Source of the DNA: Archangium violaceum
GTDB taxonomy: Bacteria > Myxococcota > Myxococcia > Myxococcales > Myxococcaceae
DNA length: 64,000 bases
NCBI RefSeq assembly: GCF_016859125.1
Contig: NZ_CP069338.1
Span: 62,001-126,000, forward strand
Reading direction: 5' to 3'
In this document: positions 43,865-52,455 of the stretch, one piece after another
Position numbering within the stretch: position 1 is the stretch's first letter
Layout: every line of letters starts with the position of its first letter
The notes under the pieces: model-generated
Database searches by the model: none
Told to the model about the DNA's origin: nothing
Seen by the model: the letters and a program-made list of their open reading frames with translations, nothing else
Program-made: the position numbers and the translations under genes

Positions 43865-45316
43865 TCACCTCACCTGCACCGTGGCCGGGTGACGCTCCGC
43901 GAGCCGTGGCATCGGCTCCGAGAGCGTTTCGTGGAAGAAGCCGCGCAGGAGGTTCTTCGCCACCCGCGCGCGGTACCACGCCGAGCCCCGGTGGTCGGAC
44001 AGCGGCTTGAAGTCCTCGTCCAGCGAGGAGAGCGCCTCCTCCACCGTGGCCTCCGTCCAGGGACGGCCCACCAGCGCGGCCTCGGTGCGCCGGGCCCGCG
44101 AGGGCGTGGCCGCCATGCCTCCGTAGGCCAGCCGCGCCTCGGCCACCTTCCCCTCCCCGTCCACCACCACCCGGAAGCCCGCGGACACGGCGCTGATGTC
44201 CAGCTCGCGCCGCTTGGACACCTTGTACGCGAGCGCCCTCGTCCCCTCCGGCTGTGCCGGCACGTCCACGAAGGCCAGCACCTCGCCACGCCCGAGCGCC
44301 GTGCGCCGGTAGCCCTGGAAGAAGTCCTCCAACGGCACCCGCCGCTCCCCCGCCCGCGAGCGCAGCACCGCCTCGGCCCCCAGCGCGAGCAGCACCGGCG
44401 CCAGGTCTCCAATGGGCGAGGCGGTGCACAGGTTGCCACCCACCGTCGCGCGGTTCTTGATCTGCCGAGAGCCGAAGTAGCGCAGCATCCGCTCCAGGGG
44501 CGGGCACGTGGCGCGCGTGTAGTCCTCCAGGTCCGTCAGCCGCACCGTGGCACCCAGGCGATGCCCGCCGCCGCGCGGCTCCAGCACGCGCAGCTCGGAC
44601 AGCGCCTCCAGCGACACCAGCAACGGGGGCTCCGCGTAGCGCTTCGTCACCTCCAGCGACAGGTCCGTCCCCCCCACCACGAAGCGGGCCTCCGGGTGCT
44701 CGTCCAACACGTCCCAGAGGGCCTCGAGAGAGCCCGGGGTGAAGAAGCGCTGGGCACCCGCCTCGTAGGCCAGCGCCATGGGCCCGGGCTGCGTCTCCGC
44801 GAGCGCACGGGCGAAGCGATCCGGGGGACGAAGGCCGGCCACCCGGCCCGCGGCTTCACGGATGGGCCGGTAGCCGGTGCAGCGGCAGAGGTTGCCACAC
44901 ATCTGCGCGTCCAGCTTCCAGGGCTCGTCCAGATCGCGGCGGTGACAGGCCTCCAGCATCGCCATGGCGACGCCCGGGGTGCAGTAGCCGCACTGAGAAC
45001 CCAGCTCGCGCGCCAGCGTCTCCTGGACGACGTGGTACTTCCCGCCCTCCTTGAGCGCCTCCACCGTGTACACGCGCTTGCCCTGCACCATGGGCAGCAG
45101 CACGAGGCACGCGTTCACCGCTCGCAGCGCGGGGGTGCCCTGGCCATCGTGCTCCAGCACGGCGACGCTGCAGGCCCCGCAGTCGCCCTCGGCACAGCCC
45201 TCCTTGGTACCGGACAGGTGGGCCCTGTCGCGCAGGTAGCGCAACAGCGTGGTGGTGGGAGCGAGTCCCGTCTCCTCGACGGGCCTGTCATTCAGGAAGA
45301 AGCGCAGGCGTTCCAT
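43865..45316 (-). CDS. xdhA: Xanthine dehydrogenase, Fe-S/FAD small subunit
   Basis: 483 aa. The N-terminal [2Fe-2S] ferredoxin domain has GCAEGDCGACSVAV and an earlier NDRPVE strand. The second Fe-S domain has QCGYCTPGVAMAMLEA and CGNLCRCTGYRPI. The FAD domain (~170-380) has FVVGGTDLSLEV, FGSRQIKNRATVGGNLCTAS and SPIGDLAPVLLALGAE. The CO-dehydrogenase-type C-terminal domain has KRRELDISAVSAGFRV. It passes electrons from the Mo site to NAD+ through Fe-S and FAD. The start at 45316 is the family start (MERLRFFLND). First gene of the xdhAB operon. Confidence 0.94.
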   Translation of the reverse strand: MERLRFFLNDRPVEETGLAPTTTLLRYLRDRAHLSGTKEGCAEGDCGACSVAVLEHDGQGTPALRAVNACLVLLPMVQGKRVYTVEALKEGGKYHVVQETLARELGSQCGYCTPGVAMAMLEACHRRDLDEPWKLDAQMCGNLCRCTGYRPIREAAGRVAGLRPPDRFARALAETQPGPMALAYEAGAQRFFTPGSLEALWDVLDEHPEARFVVGGTDLSLEVTKRYAEPPLLVSLEALSELRVLEPRGGGHRLGATVRLTDLEDYTRATCPPLERMLRYFGSRQIKNRATVGGNLCTASPIGDLAPVLLALGAEAVLRSRAGERRVPLEDFFQGYRRTALGRGEVLAFVDVPAQPEGTRALAYKVSKRRELDISAVSAGFRVVVDGEGKVAEARLAYGGMAATPSRARRTEAALVGRPWTEATVEEALSSLDEDFKPLSDHRGSAWYRARVAKNLLRGFFHETLSEPMPRLAERHPATVQVR

Positions 45317-45428
45317 GGGCCTCCTCCGGTCCCTCCATTCCGGAAGGCCGGGGGTTCAGCCTACTACGGTCCACGTCGGGGGCGCTGCCCCGGCCCTGCC
45401 CGGAGGGAAGTGCCCGCCACCTGACGGT

Positions 45429-45842
45429 TCAGCCGCGCAGGGTGAGGAGGGCCACCAGACTCACGAGGAAATAGGGCACGAGGCCCCCGGCCCCCGCGTA
45501 GTCCTTGGCCATGCGCTGGCCGAAGAAGAGGGCCACGAAGGAGAGTCCGGAGAGGGCCGCGCCCCACATGGCCACCCGCGTGGCGCCGGAGAGCACCAGG
45601 AACACCAGCCCGGCCGCGCTCACCGCGCCAGCGGCCAGCTCCAGCACCGTGAGGGTCGCCAGCAGCAGCGGCACCACTCCGCGCAGGGGGCTCTTGGCGA
45701 AGTGTCCGGTAAGCCACCCCAGGTTGCCCTTCCAGTCGATGACCTTGTCCAGTCCGGACTGGAGGAAGGTGATGGCGAGGAAGAGGGCGCACAGCACCTG
45801 GACGAGCCAGAGGGGGAAGAGGTTCGAGTCGAGCGACGGCAT
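45429..45842 (-). CDS. DoxX-family membrane protein
   Basis: 137 aa from ATG 45842 (MPSLDSNLFPLWL). Four hydrophobic helices: VQVLCALFLAITFLQSGLDK (with the F--SGL-K DoxX signature), VVPLLLATLTVLELAAGAVS, GLVFLVLSGATRVAMWGAAL-region, and LVPYFLVSLVALLTL. Proteins of this fold are small inner-membrane components linked to redox or stress functions; none can be assigned here. Divergent from the AI-2E transporter gene, 119 bp away. Confidence 0.8.
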   Translation of the reverse strand: MPSLDSNLFPLWLVQVLCALFLAITFLQSGLDKVIDWKGNLGWLTGHFAKSPLRGVVPLLLATLTVLELAAGAVSAAGLVFLVLSGATRVAMWGAALSGLSFVALFFGQRMAKDYAGAGGLVPYFLVSLVALLTLRG

Positions 45843-45961
45843 ATGGGGTGGGCACTCTAACCCGCCTGCCTGCTTCCCCAAGCACCGGGCGACGGCAATA
45901 GCCAGAGCACGGCCGCTCCCTCCCCCTTCCGACAACCCGGGAGCGCCCCCATTGTCCGTCC

Positions 45962-47146
45962 ATGGCCACTGAACAAGGAGCCCGGCGTGTCCTCGTGGGG
46001 CTCATCCTCGTTTCCATTGCCCTGTTGTTGATGGTCGCCTCCCCGTTCTTCAACGCCTTCTTCCTGGCCGCGGTGCTCGCCGGAGCCTTCCAGGGCCTGC
46101 AGCGGTGGTTGACGCGGCGCTTCCGGGGGAGGAGCGGGCTGTCGGCCGGTATCATCTGCGTGGGGACCATCCTGGCCCTGCTCGCGCCCCTGGCCGCCCT
46201 CACCGCCTTCATCGTCTCCCAGGTCATCGAGGGGGTGAACTTCATCTCCACCACGGTGCAGCAGCGGGGATTGCAGGGACTGGTGGCCTACGTGCCCGGC
46301 CCCCTGCGGGACCAGGCGGGGCGGATGCTCGAGCGCTTCCAGTCCGAGAGCGCCGGGGTGTGGCAGACCCTCCAGGAGCAGTTGACCTCCCGGGGCGCCA
46401 CGGCGGCCCAGACGGTGGGCGGGGTGGTGGTGACCACGGGCTCGGTGATCTTCCAGGTCGTGATGATGCTCATCGCGCTCTATTTCCTGCTGGTGGATGG
46501 GCAGCGGCTCGTCGCGTGGATGGAGAGCGTGTCCCCCCTCAAGCGCGGGCAGACGACGGAGCTGCTGACCGAGTTCCGCCGCGTCACCAAGTCCGTGCTG
46601 GTGTCCAGCGTGGCCACCGCGGGCGTGCAGGCCGTGGCGGCCCTGGTGGGCTACCTCATCACCCGCGTGCCGGTCCCCATCTTCTTCGCGGCGGTGACGT
46701 TCTTCTTCGCGCTCATCCCCGCCGTGGGCGCCGCCGTGGTGTGTCTGGCCGCCGCCCTGCTGCTGCTCGCCACCGGCCACCCCGTGGCCGCCCTCATCCT
46801 GGCCATCTGGGGCGTCGTCGTGGTGGGGCTCGCCGACAACGTCGTCAAGCCCATACTCGCCAAGCGCGGCATGCACATGCACGGCGCCATCGTCTTCTTC
46901 GCCCTGCTCGGCGGCCTGGCCGTCTTCGGCGCCATCGGCCTGCTCCTGGGGCCGCTCATCGTGGCCTTCTTCCTCGCCGTGGTGCGCATCTACGAGCGCG
47001 ACTACGGCCGGCCCTCCGCCCGTCCCGGAGACCCGGGCACCCCGCCGCAGAGCAAGCCCGTTCTAGCTGAGCCCTCCGTGCCCGAGGGCGAGGAGTGGGA
47101 GGCCTCGGGGTTCCACACGGAGCGTGGGGTGGACGAGCACCACTGA
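45962..47146 (+). CDS. AI-2E family transporter (TqsA/PerM-like)
   Basis: 394 aa with about eight membrane segments. Pattern: two N-terminal helices (VLVGLILVSIALLLMVASPF, FNAFFLAAVLAGAFQGLQRW), an amphipathic middle region (GRMLERFQSESAGVWQTLQE), then a helix cluster including YFLLVDGQRLVAWM, the family signature FFALIPAVGAAVVCLAAALL, and the C-terminal GAIGLLLGPLIVAFFLAVVRI. The Pro/Glu-rich tail (~350-394) is cytoplasmic. The name is historical; members export or exchange diverse small molecules or Na+/H+, and the substrate is not predictable. Confidence 0.9.
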   Translation: MATEQGARRVLVGLILVSIALLLMVASPFFNAFFLAAVLAGAFQGLQRWLTRRFRGRSGLSAGIICVGTILALLAPLAALTAFIVSQVIEGVNFISTTVQQRGLQGLVAYVPGPLRDQAGRMLERFQSESAGVWQTLQEQLTSRGATAAQTVGGVVVTTGSVIFQVVMMLIALYFLLVDGQRLVAWMESVSPLKRGQTTELLTEFRRVTKSVLVSSVATAGVQAVAALVGYLITRVPVPIFFAAVTFFFALIPAVGAAVVCLAAALLLLATGHPVAALILAIWGVVVVGLADNVVKPILAKRGMHMHGAIVFFALLGGLAVFGAIGLLLGPLIVAFFLAVVRIYERDYGRPSARPGDPGTPPQSKPVLAEPSVPEGEEWEASGFHTERGVDEHH

Positions 47147-47200
47147 CAGGACTCCCGGGAGCCACGCGCGCCCGGGAGCCCTCGCGTCACCGCGCTGGGA

Positions 47201-48832
47201 CTACGGCTGGACGCCAGCGCCCGTCACGGTGAGCGTGTAGCTGCTCATCGCGCCCGCGTAGCCCACCACCTTCACGTAGTAGGTGCCCACGGTGCTCGCG
47301 GAATAGCTGCCCACCTCCGGGTTGCTCGAGCTGTAGCCGCGCGCCGCGTACAGGTTCACGTCATCCGCGGTGTACAGGTACCAGTCCAGGTCCGCGACGC
47401 CGGGCATGACCAGCTTCACCGTGACGGTACCGGGCGTGGTCACCGTGAACTTGAACCAGTCCACGTCCGTGCTGGTGGAGAGGGTCCCGCTCACGCTGGT
47501 GCCCGCCGCCACCCGCCCATTGGCGGTGGCCGCGGTGTCGTTGTTCTCGGTCTCCTTCGTGATGACGGTCGACGAATCCGGCGGAGGGGTGGACGAGGTG
47601 ATGGAGAAGGCCGCGTCGCTCGAATCGGTCACGGCCGCGTTGCCCGCGTCGCTCACCCGCACCTTCGCCGCCGTGGTCACCGTGTCCGGCACCGTCCAGG
47701 TGTAGCTGCCCGCGGAGGCCGGCGTGCTGGCGGAGATGACGTTCCACGTACTCCCGTCCGTCGTGTACTCGAGCTTCACGTTGCTCACGTTGCTCGCCGT
47801 CCAGGTGAGGGACCGGCTGCTGCCCGCCGTCCAGCTCTCCCCGCCGTTGGGCGCCACCACCATCACGCTCCCCACGGGCGTCGGCTCATCGCCACCCGGG
47901 AGGAGGAAGTCCTTGATGACGGCCATGTGCTGCATGTTCGACGCGCCGCTGTCACCCGACAGCGCGGGGGAGATCTCCGAGAGGGGCGAGTACACGCGCG
48001 TGTCCACCACCAGGCCCGCGCTGAACGAGCTGGAGCCGATGACCGTGGCCGTCTGGTAGGCCCGCAGATCCGCGTCCACCAGCACGTGGTCGTACGGCTT
48101 GCTGCGGCCGGCGTTGGTGTTGGTGTTGTTGTTCCGGTCCGCCGGGTGCGGGCCGCTCGTGGTCACCACCTGGCTGAACGTGGAGAGGCAGCTCTCGGAG
48201 CGGCTGTCGGTATTGAAGTCACCGCCGATGGCCAGGTAGTCCCCCGCGGGGATGTTGGCCTTGACGTAGTTGACCAGGCTGTTCGCCTCGCTGTTGCGGA
48301 CGGAGCTGCCCGAGGTGAGCAGGTGCACGCTCACCACCCAGAGATCCTTGGGGCCCGGGATGTCGATGCGCGCCCAGGCGAAGTCGCGATTGGAGACGTA
48401 GGGATCGGTCCACTCGCCCGAGGCGATGATGGGCCAGCGGCTGATGACGCCGTTCGGGATCTGCGCCCCGCTCTCGCGGTAATAGTAGAAGCCCGTCCCG
48501 AAAGCCTCGTCCACGAAGCCCCGGATGGCGGTGGCCGAGTTGTTGCCGTAGTTGAACTCCTGGATCATCACCACGTCCGGCTTCGTGCCCTGGAAGATGC
48601 GGGTGCCGTGGCCCGGGTCGTAGCTCTGGCTGTTGCCACTGGTGATGTTGGCGGCCATCAGCCGCACCCGGACTTCCGTGAGCGAGGCGCCACTGGAGGA
48701 CACGCTGTCCCGCGTGGGCTCCGGCGAGTCCACGGAGGAGCCCTCACCGCACGCGGCGAGCACCAGGGTGAGCAGAGGGACCAACAACCAGGAGCCGAAG
48801 GCTGCGCGCTTCGAGGGAGGGAACTGATGCAT
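47201..48832 (-). CDS. Lipoprotein endonuclease/exonuclease/phosphatase-fold enzyme with Ig-like and PPC domains
   Basis: 543 aa from ATG 48832. Lipoprotein signal WLLVPLLTLVLAACGEGS (Cys ~27). The EEP domain (~50-310) has MAANITSG, VVMIQEFNYG (metal Glu), YYRESGAQIPNGVISRW, WVVSVHLLTSG, LAIGGDFNTDSR (Asp/Asn) and KPYDHVLVD...QHMAVIKDF (catalytic His). Next is a 'PNGGESWTAGSSRSLTWTAS' adhesive beta domain (~320-400), then a PPC domain (~430-540: ETENNDTAATANGRVA, DVDWFKFTVTTPGTVTVKL). PPC domains help secretion or are trimmed. It is a likely surface or secreted DNase or phosphodiesterase, fitting a predatory scavenger. Confidence 0.88.
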   Translation of the reverse strand: MHQFPPSKRAAFGSWLLVPLLTLVLAACGEGSSVDSPEPTRDSVSSSGASLTEVRVRLMAANITSGNSQSYDPGHGTRIFQGTKPDVVMIQEFNYGNNSATAIRGFVDEAFGTGFYYYRESGAQIPNGVISRWPIIASGEWTDPYVSNRDFAWARIDIPGPKDLWVVSVHLLTSGSSVRNSEANSLVNYVKANIPAGDYLAIGGDFNTDSRSESCLSTFSQVVTTSGPHPADRNNNTNTNAGRSKPYDHVLVDADLRAYQTATVIGSSSFSAGLVVDTRVYSPLSEISPALSGDSGASNMQHMAVIKDFLLPGGDEPTPVGSVMVVAPNGGESWTAGSSRSLTWTASNVSNVKLEYTTDGSTWNVISASTPASAGSYTWTVPDTVTTAAKVRVSDAGNAAVTDSSDAAFSITSSTPPPDSSTVITKETENNDTAATANGRVAAGTSVSGTLSTSTDVDWFKFTVTTPGTVTVKLVMPGVADLDWYLYTADDVNLYAARGYSSSNPEVGSYSASTVGTYYVKVVGYAGAMSSYTLTVTGAGVQP

Positions 48833-48925
48833 CAGCGAATTCCTGCCCGCGGAGGGCGGGCGATTGAGGGGTACAGCGGCCCCATCATCTTCCATCCACC
48901 CCCTCGCTGTCTCGCAACCCCACTG

Positions 48926-49408
48926 TCAAATTCCAGTACGGTTCGCCGCGATAGCGGATAACGCGACGAAGAGGTAGCGCAGCCCCTTCCCCAGAGTGAC
49001 GAAGCCGACGAAGGGCCCCCAGCGCACGCCCACGAGGCCGGCGGCGAGGACGAACACGTCTCCCACCACGGGAATCCAGGCGAGGACGAGCACCGGGGCG
49101 CCCCAGGTGGCCAGCCGCGCCCGGGCCCGCTCCAACCGGGGTCCCTCCCTGGCACTCCGGCGTTGTACCCAGCGCCCCATCGCGCCACCCCCTCCACGTG
49201 CCACCCAGCGGCCCAGCAGATAGACGGTGAGGGCCCCGAGCACGTTGCCCCCGGTGGCCACCGCCACGGCCAACGCCGGAGGTACCCCGCCGTAGACGAG
49301 CGCGGCCAGCACCGCCTCGGAGGGCGCCGGCAGCACCGAGCCGGCCACCAGCGCCACGAGGAAGAGCCCCGGCAATCCCCATTCGGCGAGCATGGACGCG
49401 TCCGGCAT
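48926..49408 (-). CDS. VTT/SNARE-associated (DedA-superfamily, YqaA-like) membrane protein
   Basis: 160 aa from ATG 49408 (a GTG at 49420 is an alternative). Helices: LPGLFLVALVAGSVLPAPSE (the E/P-rich first half of the VTT motif), ALAVAVATGGNVLGALTVYL with GRW, a basic cytoplasmic loop (RRSAREGPRLERARAR), VLVLAWIPVVGDVFVLAAGL and a last helix with GKGLRYLFV (the second Arg/Lys-bearing VTT segment). YqaA-type members are ~140-190 aa. Probable lipid scrambling or membrane homeostasis role from family knowledge. Confidence 0.85.
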   Translation of the reverse strand: MPDASMLAEWGLPGLFLVALVAGSVLPAPSEAVLAALVYGGVPPALAVAVATGGNVLGALTVYLLGRWVARGGGGAMGRWVQRRSAREGPRLERARARLATWGAPVLVLAWIPVVGDVFVLAAGLVGVRWGPFVGFVTLGKGLRYLFVALSAIAANRTGI

Positions 49409-49503
49409 CGTGGCGCCCACTCTAGGACGTCCCGGGACCCGTCAAGGCAGATACGAACTCCCTGCACCTCCGGGAGGGCTGGAGGCCTGCCCGCCCATTC
49501 CTA

Positions 49504-49529
49504 CCTTCCAGTCAACCCTTCCAGTCAAC
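49504..49529. repeat. Perfect 13-bp tandem duplication upstream of a secreted-protein gene
   Basis: CCTTCCAGTCAAC occurs twice with no gap (49504-49516, 49517-49529), ending 24 bp before the ATG at 49554. It could be a slippage product or a pair of regulator half-sites. Confidence 0.55.
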
Positions 49530-49553
49530 TCCCACCCCGTACCGAGGTCCCCC

Positions 49554-50240
49554 ATGAAGTCGCTCCTCGCCCTCGTGGCCACGGGCACCCTGCTCGCCAG
49601 CGGGCCCGGTCTGGCCCAATCCGCCAGGCACACCGTGAGGCTGAGCGAGCTGCTCCTGCTGCCCCGGGTCTCCACCCTCACCACCAACCAGACCGCCAGC
49701 GGCGAGTGGAAGGACCTGCTCCACACCACCCTGACGACGCAGCAGCGCAAGAACCTGGTGATGGTGGTGGCGCTCGAGACCGGCCTGCATACGGAGGCCC
49801 CCCCTCCCGCGCGCGGCGGGCCCGCCCCTGGAGACGGTCCCTCGGCCCGGGGCACCCTGGAGCTCCGCCTCCTCCTGGATGGCACCCAAGTGGCCCCCGG
49901 CCCGCTCGTCCTCGCCGAGAACACCCAGAACTTCATGACCCGTTACGGCGACATGCTCGGCACCTGCGGGGATATCGACAAGGACGGCACCGTCTACTCC
50001 AGCGAGTGCATCTTCTCCGACGAGGAGCGGCGGCGCGTGCTGCGCGCCCTCGAGCTCCACGCGGTCTCCTTCGCCCTGGATGACATCGATACCGGCACCC
50101 ACGACCTGCGCGTGCAGGCGCGCATCACCGTCACCAGTCAGGGCGCCAGCGGCTCGGCCTCCGCGGGCGCGTGGATCGGCCGCGGCTCCATCACCATCGA
50201 GGAAGTCCGGCTGGTGAAGAGCTTCGACATCAACAACTGA
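49554..50240 (+). CDS. Secreted hypothetical protein
   Basis: 228 aa with a Sec signal peptide (MKSLLALVATGTLLASGPGL, cleavage after AQ). The mature part is mostly beta-strand: ARHTVRLSELLLLPRVST, LRLLLDGTQVAPGPLVLAEN, a Cys-containing acidic loop (GTCGDIDKDGTVYSSECIFS, Asp-rich, possibly Ca2+-binding and disulfide-bonded), ALELHAVSFALDDIDTGTHD and RITVTSQGASGSASAGAWIG. No known family is recognised. Likely periplasmic or secreted. The next plus-strand gene, a lipoprotein, begins 152 bp later. Confidence 0.75.
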   Translation: MKSLLALVATGTLLASGPGLAQSARHTVRLSELLLLPRVSTLTTNQTASGEWKDLLHTTLTTQQRKNLVMVVALETGLHTEAPPPARGGPAPGDGPSARGTLELRLLLDGTQVAPGPLVLAENTQNFMTRYGDMLGTCGDIDKDGTVYSSECIFSDEERRRVLRALELHAVSFALDDIDTGTHDLRVQARITVTSQGASGSASAGAWIGRGSITIEEVRLVKSFDINN

Positions 50241-50392
50241 AAGCGCTCCCCGCCCGCCTCCTCTCCTGTCGGGTACAGGAGATTCGCGGTGGGGGTCCCG
50301 TCACACCGGGAGCACGCTCTGTCATCCTCCTGGAGCGCCCTGGCATTCCGGCGCGACAGCCGCCCATCGACCCCGGTGGGCCGGGGGAACGT

Positions 50393-51094
50393 ATGAGCGC
50401 GGCAAGGAGACAGGGCCCATCGAGCCCGCTGCGAGGTCGTTCGCCAGGACTCCTGGTGTGCATGGCGCTCACCGCAGTGCTGGGTGGCTGCCTGCCCAAG
50501 CCCCACATCCACCACTTCACCGTGACACCTCCGGTGGCGTGCCCCGGCGACGAGGTCACGCTGCGCTGGGAGACGAACGGACCCGTCCGCATCGAGGCCT
50601 CCCCCGAGGTTCCCGCGCTCGGCAGGAAGGGAAGCACGGGGACCCAGACGGTCACCATCAGCGGGCCCACGCGCTTCCACCTGGAGACCTACCGCGTCTT
50701 CGGCCTCAAGAAGGAGCTCACCGAGGGCGAGGTGCTCTCCCCGCCCAAGGACCTCGAGTACGGCGTCGTCGATGCCGAGGGCCAGAGCCACTTCACGTGC
50801 TCGGCGCAGCTGGGGGCCCTGGAGTCCTCCTTCCAGCTGGACGACAGCCGCCTGTCGCCCAACGTGCGCATCGGGCAGGTGACGAACATGAACGCGCGCC
50901 CGCTGGTCATCGGAAAGGGAGAGCGCTCCGAGACGGTGGCGGAAGGCGCGAAGGCATCGGGCTTCGAGGGACAGCCCGCCCAGGGGCCGTGGAAGCTGCG
51001 CGTCCCGCTCGACGCGGGCGAGAGCTGCGAGGACGCGCTCGAGTCGGTGGATGGCCGGTTGATCATCAAGTTCCAGCTCTCATGCCCGAGGTGA
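50393..51094 (+). CDS. Hypothetical lipoprotein upstream of the phosphoesterase
   Basis: 233 aa from ATG 50393. A basic N-terminus precedes a lipoprotein signal (LLVCMALTAVLGGCLPKP, lipobox LGGC). The rest looks like one or two beta-sandwich domains: HHFTVTPPVACPGDEVTLRW (Ig-like start), TQTVTISGPTRFHLETYRVF, then SFQLDDSRLSPNVRIGQVTN and WKLRVPLDAGESCEDALES. The gene ends 4 bp before the phosphoesterase start, so they form an operon and may act together in the envelope. No named family is recognised. Confidence 0.75.
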   Translation: MSAARRQGPSSPLRGRSPGLLVCMALTAVLGGCLPKPHIHHFTVTPPVACPGDEVTLRWETNGPVRIEASPEVPALGRKGSTGTQTVTISGPTRFHLETYRVFGLKKELTEGEVLSPPKDLEYGVVDAEGQSHFTCSAQLGALESSFQLDDSRLSPNVRIGQVTNMNARPLVIGKGERSETVAEGAKASGFEGQPAQGPWKLRVPLDAGESCEDALESVDGRLIIKFQLSCPR

Positions 51095-51098
51095 AGTC

Positions 51099-52454
51099 AT
51101 GGCCGCAATCGACGAAATCCGGACGATCGTCATCCTGATGCAGGAGAACAGGTCGTTCGACCACATGCTGGGTCACCTGTCGCTGGAACATCCGGGGTGG
51201 GATGTGGACGGGCTGCGCAACCCCGACACCCATCCGCGCTACGCCAACTTCTTCGAGCAGCGCTTCTTCCGGCCCTTCCTCATCGAGGACGAGGCGCTGG
51301 TCATCCGGGATCTCCCCCACAGCCGCTACCACGTGAACATGCAGATGGCCCGGAGCTCCAACGGCAAGAAGTTCCGGATGTCTGGCTTCGTCGAGGCCTA
51401 CGTCGACTACACCCAGCACCGGGCGGGAGAGCACTTGCCCCCCATGGGGTACTTCGATTCGACCGCGGCCTGGATGACGTCCTTGCTGGCCAGGGAGTAT
51501 TGCGTGTGCGATCGCTGGTTCACGCCCCTGCCCACGGATACGCAGCCCAACCGCTGCATGGCCTTCACCGGAACCACGTTGATCGATGACACCGGCTCGC
51601 GGCTCATCGAACACCAGGAGCACGTCTTCGACTGGTTGGACGACAGGAAGGTCCGCTGGCGCGTCTACCATGACGGCCCGCCCTTCTTCCTGCTGTTCGG
51701 ACGGTTCCACGAGCTGGTGGGGGCGAAGTACCGCCCCATCAGCGAGCTCGCGGACGACATCCAACGCGAGCCCGCGGAGGAGGCGCCAGAGGTCATCTTC
51801 ATCGAGCCGCGCTACTTCGACTTCTTCTGGTCGGACGCGCCCTCCAACTGCAACCATCCGACGGCGCGCCTCTGCCATGGCGAGCTGCTCCTGCACCGGG
51901 TCTATACGGCGCTCACGAGCAACCCGGAGAAGTGGGCACGGACACTGTTCATCCACACCTACGACGAGCACGGCGGTTTCTTCGACCACGTGCCACCGCT
52001 GCCCATCGACAACCTCCTGCCGCCGAAGGCGAAGTACACGGAACGCTTCACGACGACGGGGCCCCGGGTCCCCGGCCTGCTCATCTCGCCCTGGGTCCAG
52101 CCGGGGAAGGCCTTCCACGGCCACCTCGACCACACGTCCATCCTTCAGCTGTTCGCCGAGAAGTTCGGGTCGGGCCCGGAGGGCTATTCGGACTCGGTCA
52201 CCCACCGGAGGAACCAGGAGCAGGGAATCCGGAGCGTGTCCGAGGCACTCGCGGACGCGCCCACCCTCCGGCCCGTTCCCACCGTGGCGCCACATGCGTG
52301 CCCCCCCGCGACCTCGACGAAGCGGCAGCCCAAGGCCCCCAACGAGCGCGCCTTCCAGGAAGCGGCCCGCGAGCTCCTGAAACACGAGGGGCCCATCGCG
52401 ACGGGAGCGAAGTACCCCGACCTGATCGGAGCGCCCCTGACGCCCGCCCCTTGA
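51099..52454 (+). CDS. Phospholipase C / acid phosphatase-like phosphoesterase
   Basis: 451 aa. The alkaline-phosphatase-superfamily 'phosphoesterase' family signature is clear: IVILMQENRSFDHMLG at the N-terminus (metal and nucleophile region), WMTSLLAREYCVCDRWF, PTDTQPNRCMAFTGTT, and TYDEHGGFFDHVPPLP (metal-binding Asp/His). Known members cleave phospholipids or phosphomonoesters and are usually exported by Tat. Here the protein starts directly at AAIDEIRTIVILMQENRS with no signal peptide, and no in-frame upstream start supplies one before the lipoprotein stop. It is therefore cytoplasmic or exported by another route. Confidence 0.88.
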   Translation: MAAIDEIRTIVILMQENRSFDHMLGHLSLEHPGWDVDGLRNPDTHPRYANFFEQRFFRPFLIEDEALVIRDLPHSRYHVNMQMARSSNGKKFRMSGFVEAYVDYTQHRAGEHLPPMGYFDSTAAWMTSLLAREYCVCDRWFTPLPTDTQPNRCMAFTGTTLIDDTGSRLIEHQEHVFDWLDDRKVRWRVYHDGPPFFLLFGRFHELVGAKYRPISELADDIQREPAEEAPEVIFIEPRYFDFFWSDAPSNCNHPTARLCHGELLLHRVYTALTSNPEKWARTLFIHTYDEHGGFFDHVPPLPIDNLLPPKAKYTERFTTTGPRVPGLLISPWVQPGKAFHGHLDHTSILQLFAEKFGSGPEGYSDSVTHRRNQEQGIRSVSEALADAPTLRPVPTVAPHACPPATSTKRQPKAPNERAFQEAARELLKHEGPIATGAKYPDLIGAPLTPAP

Positions 52455-52455
52455 G

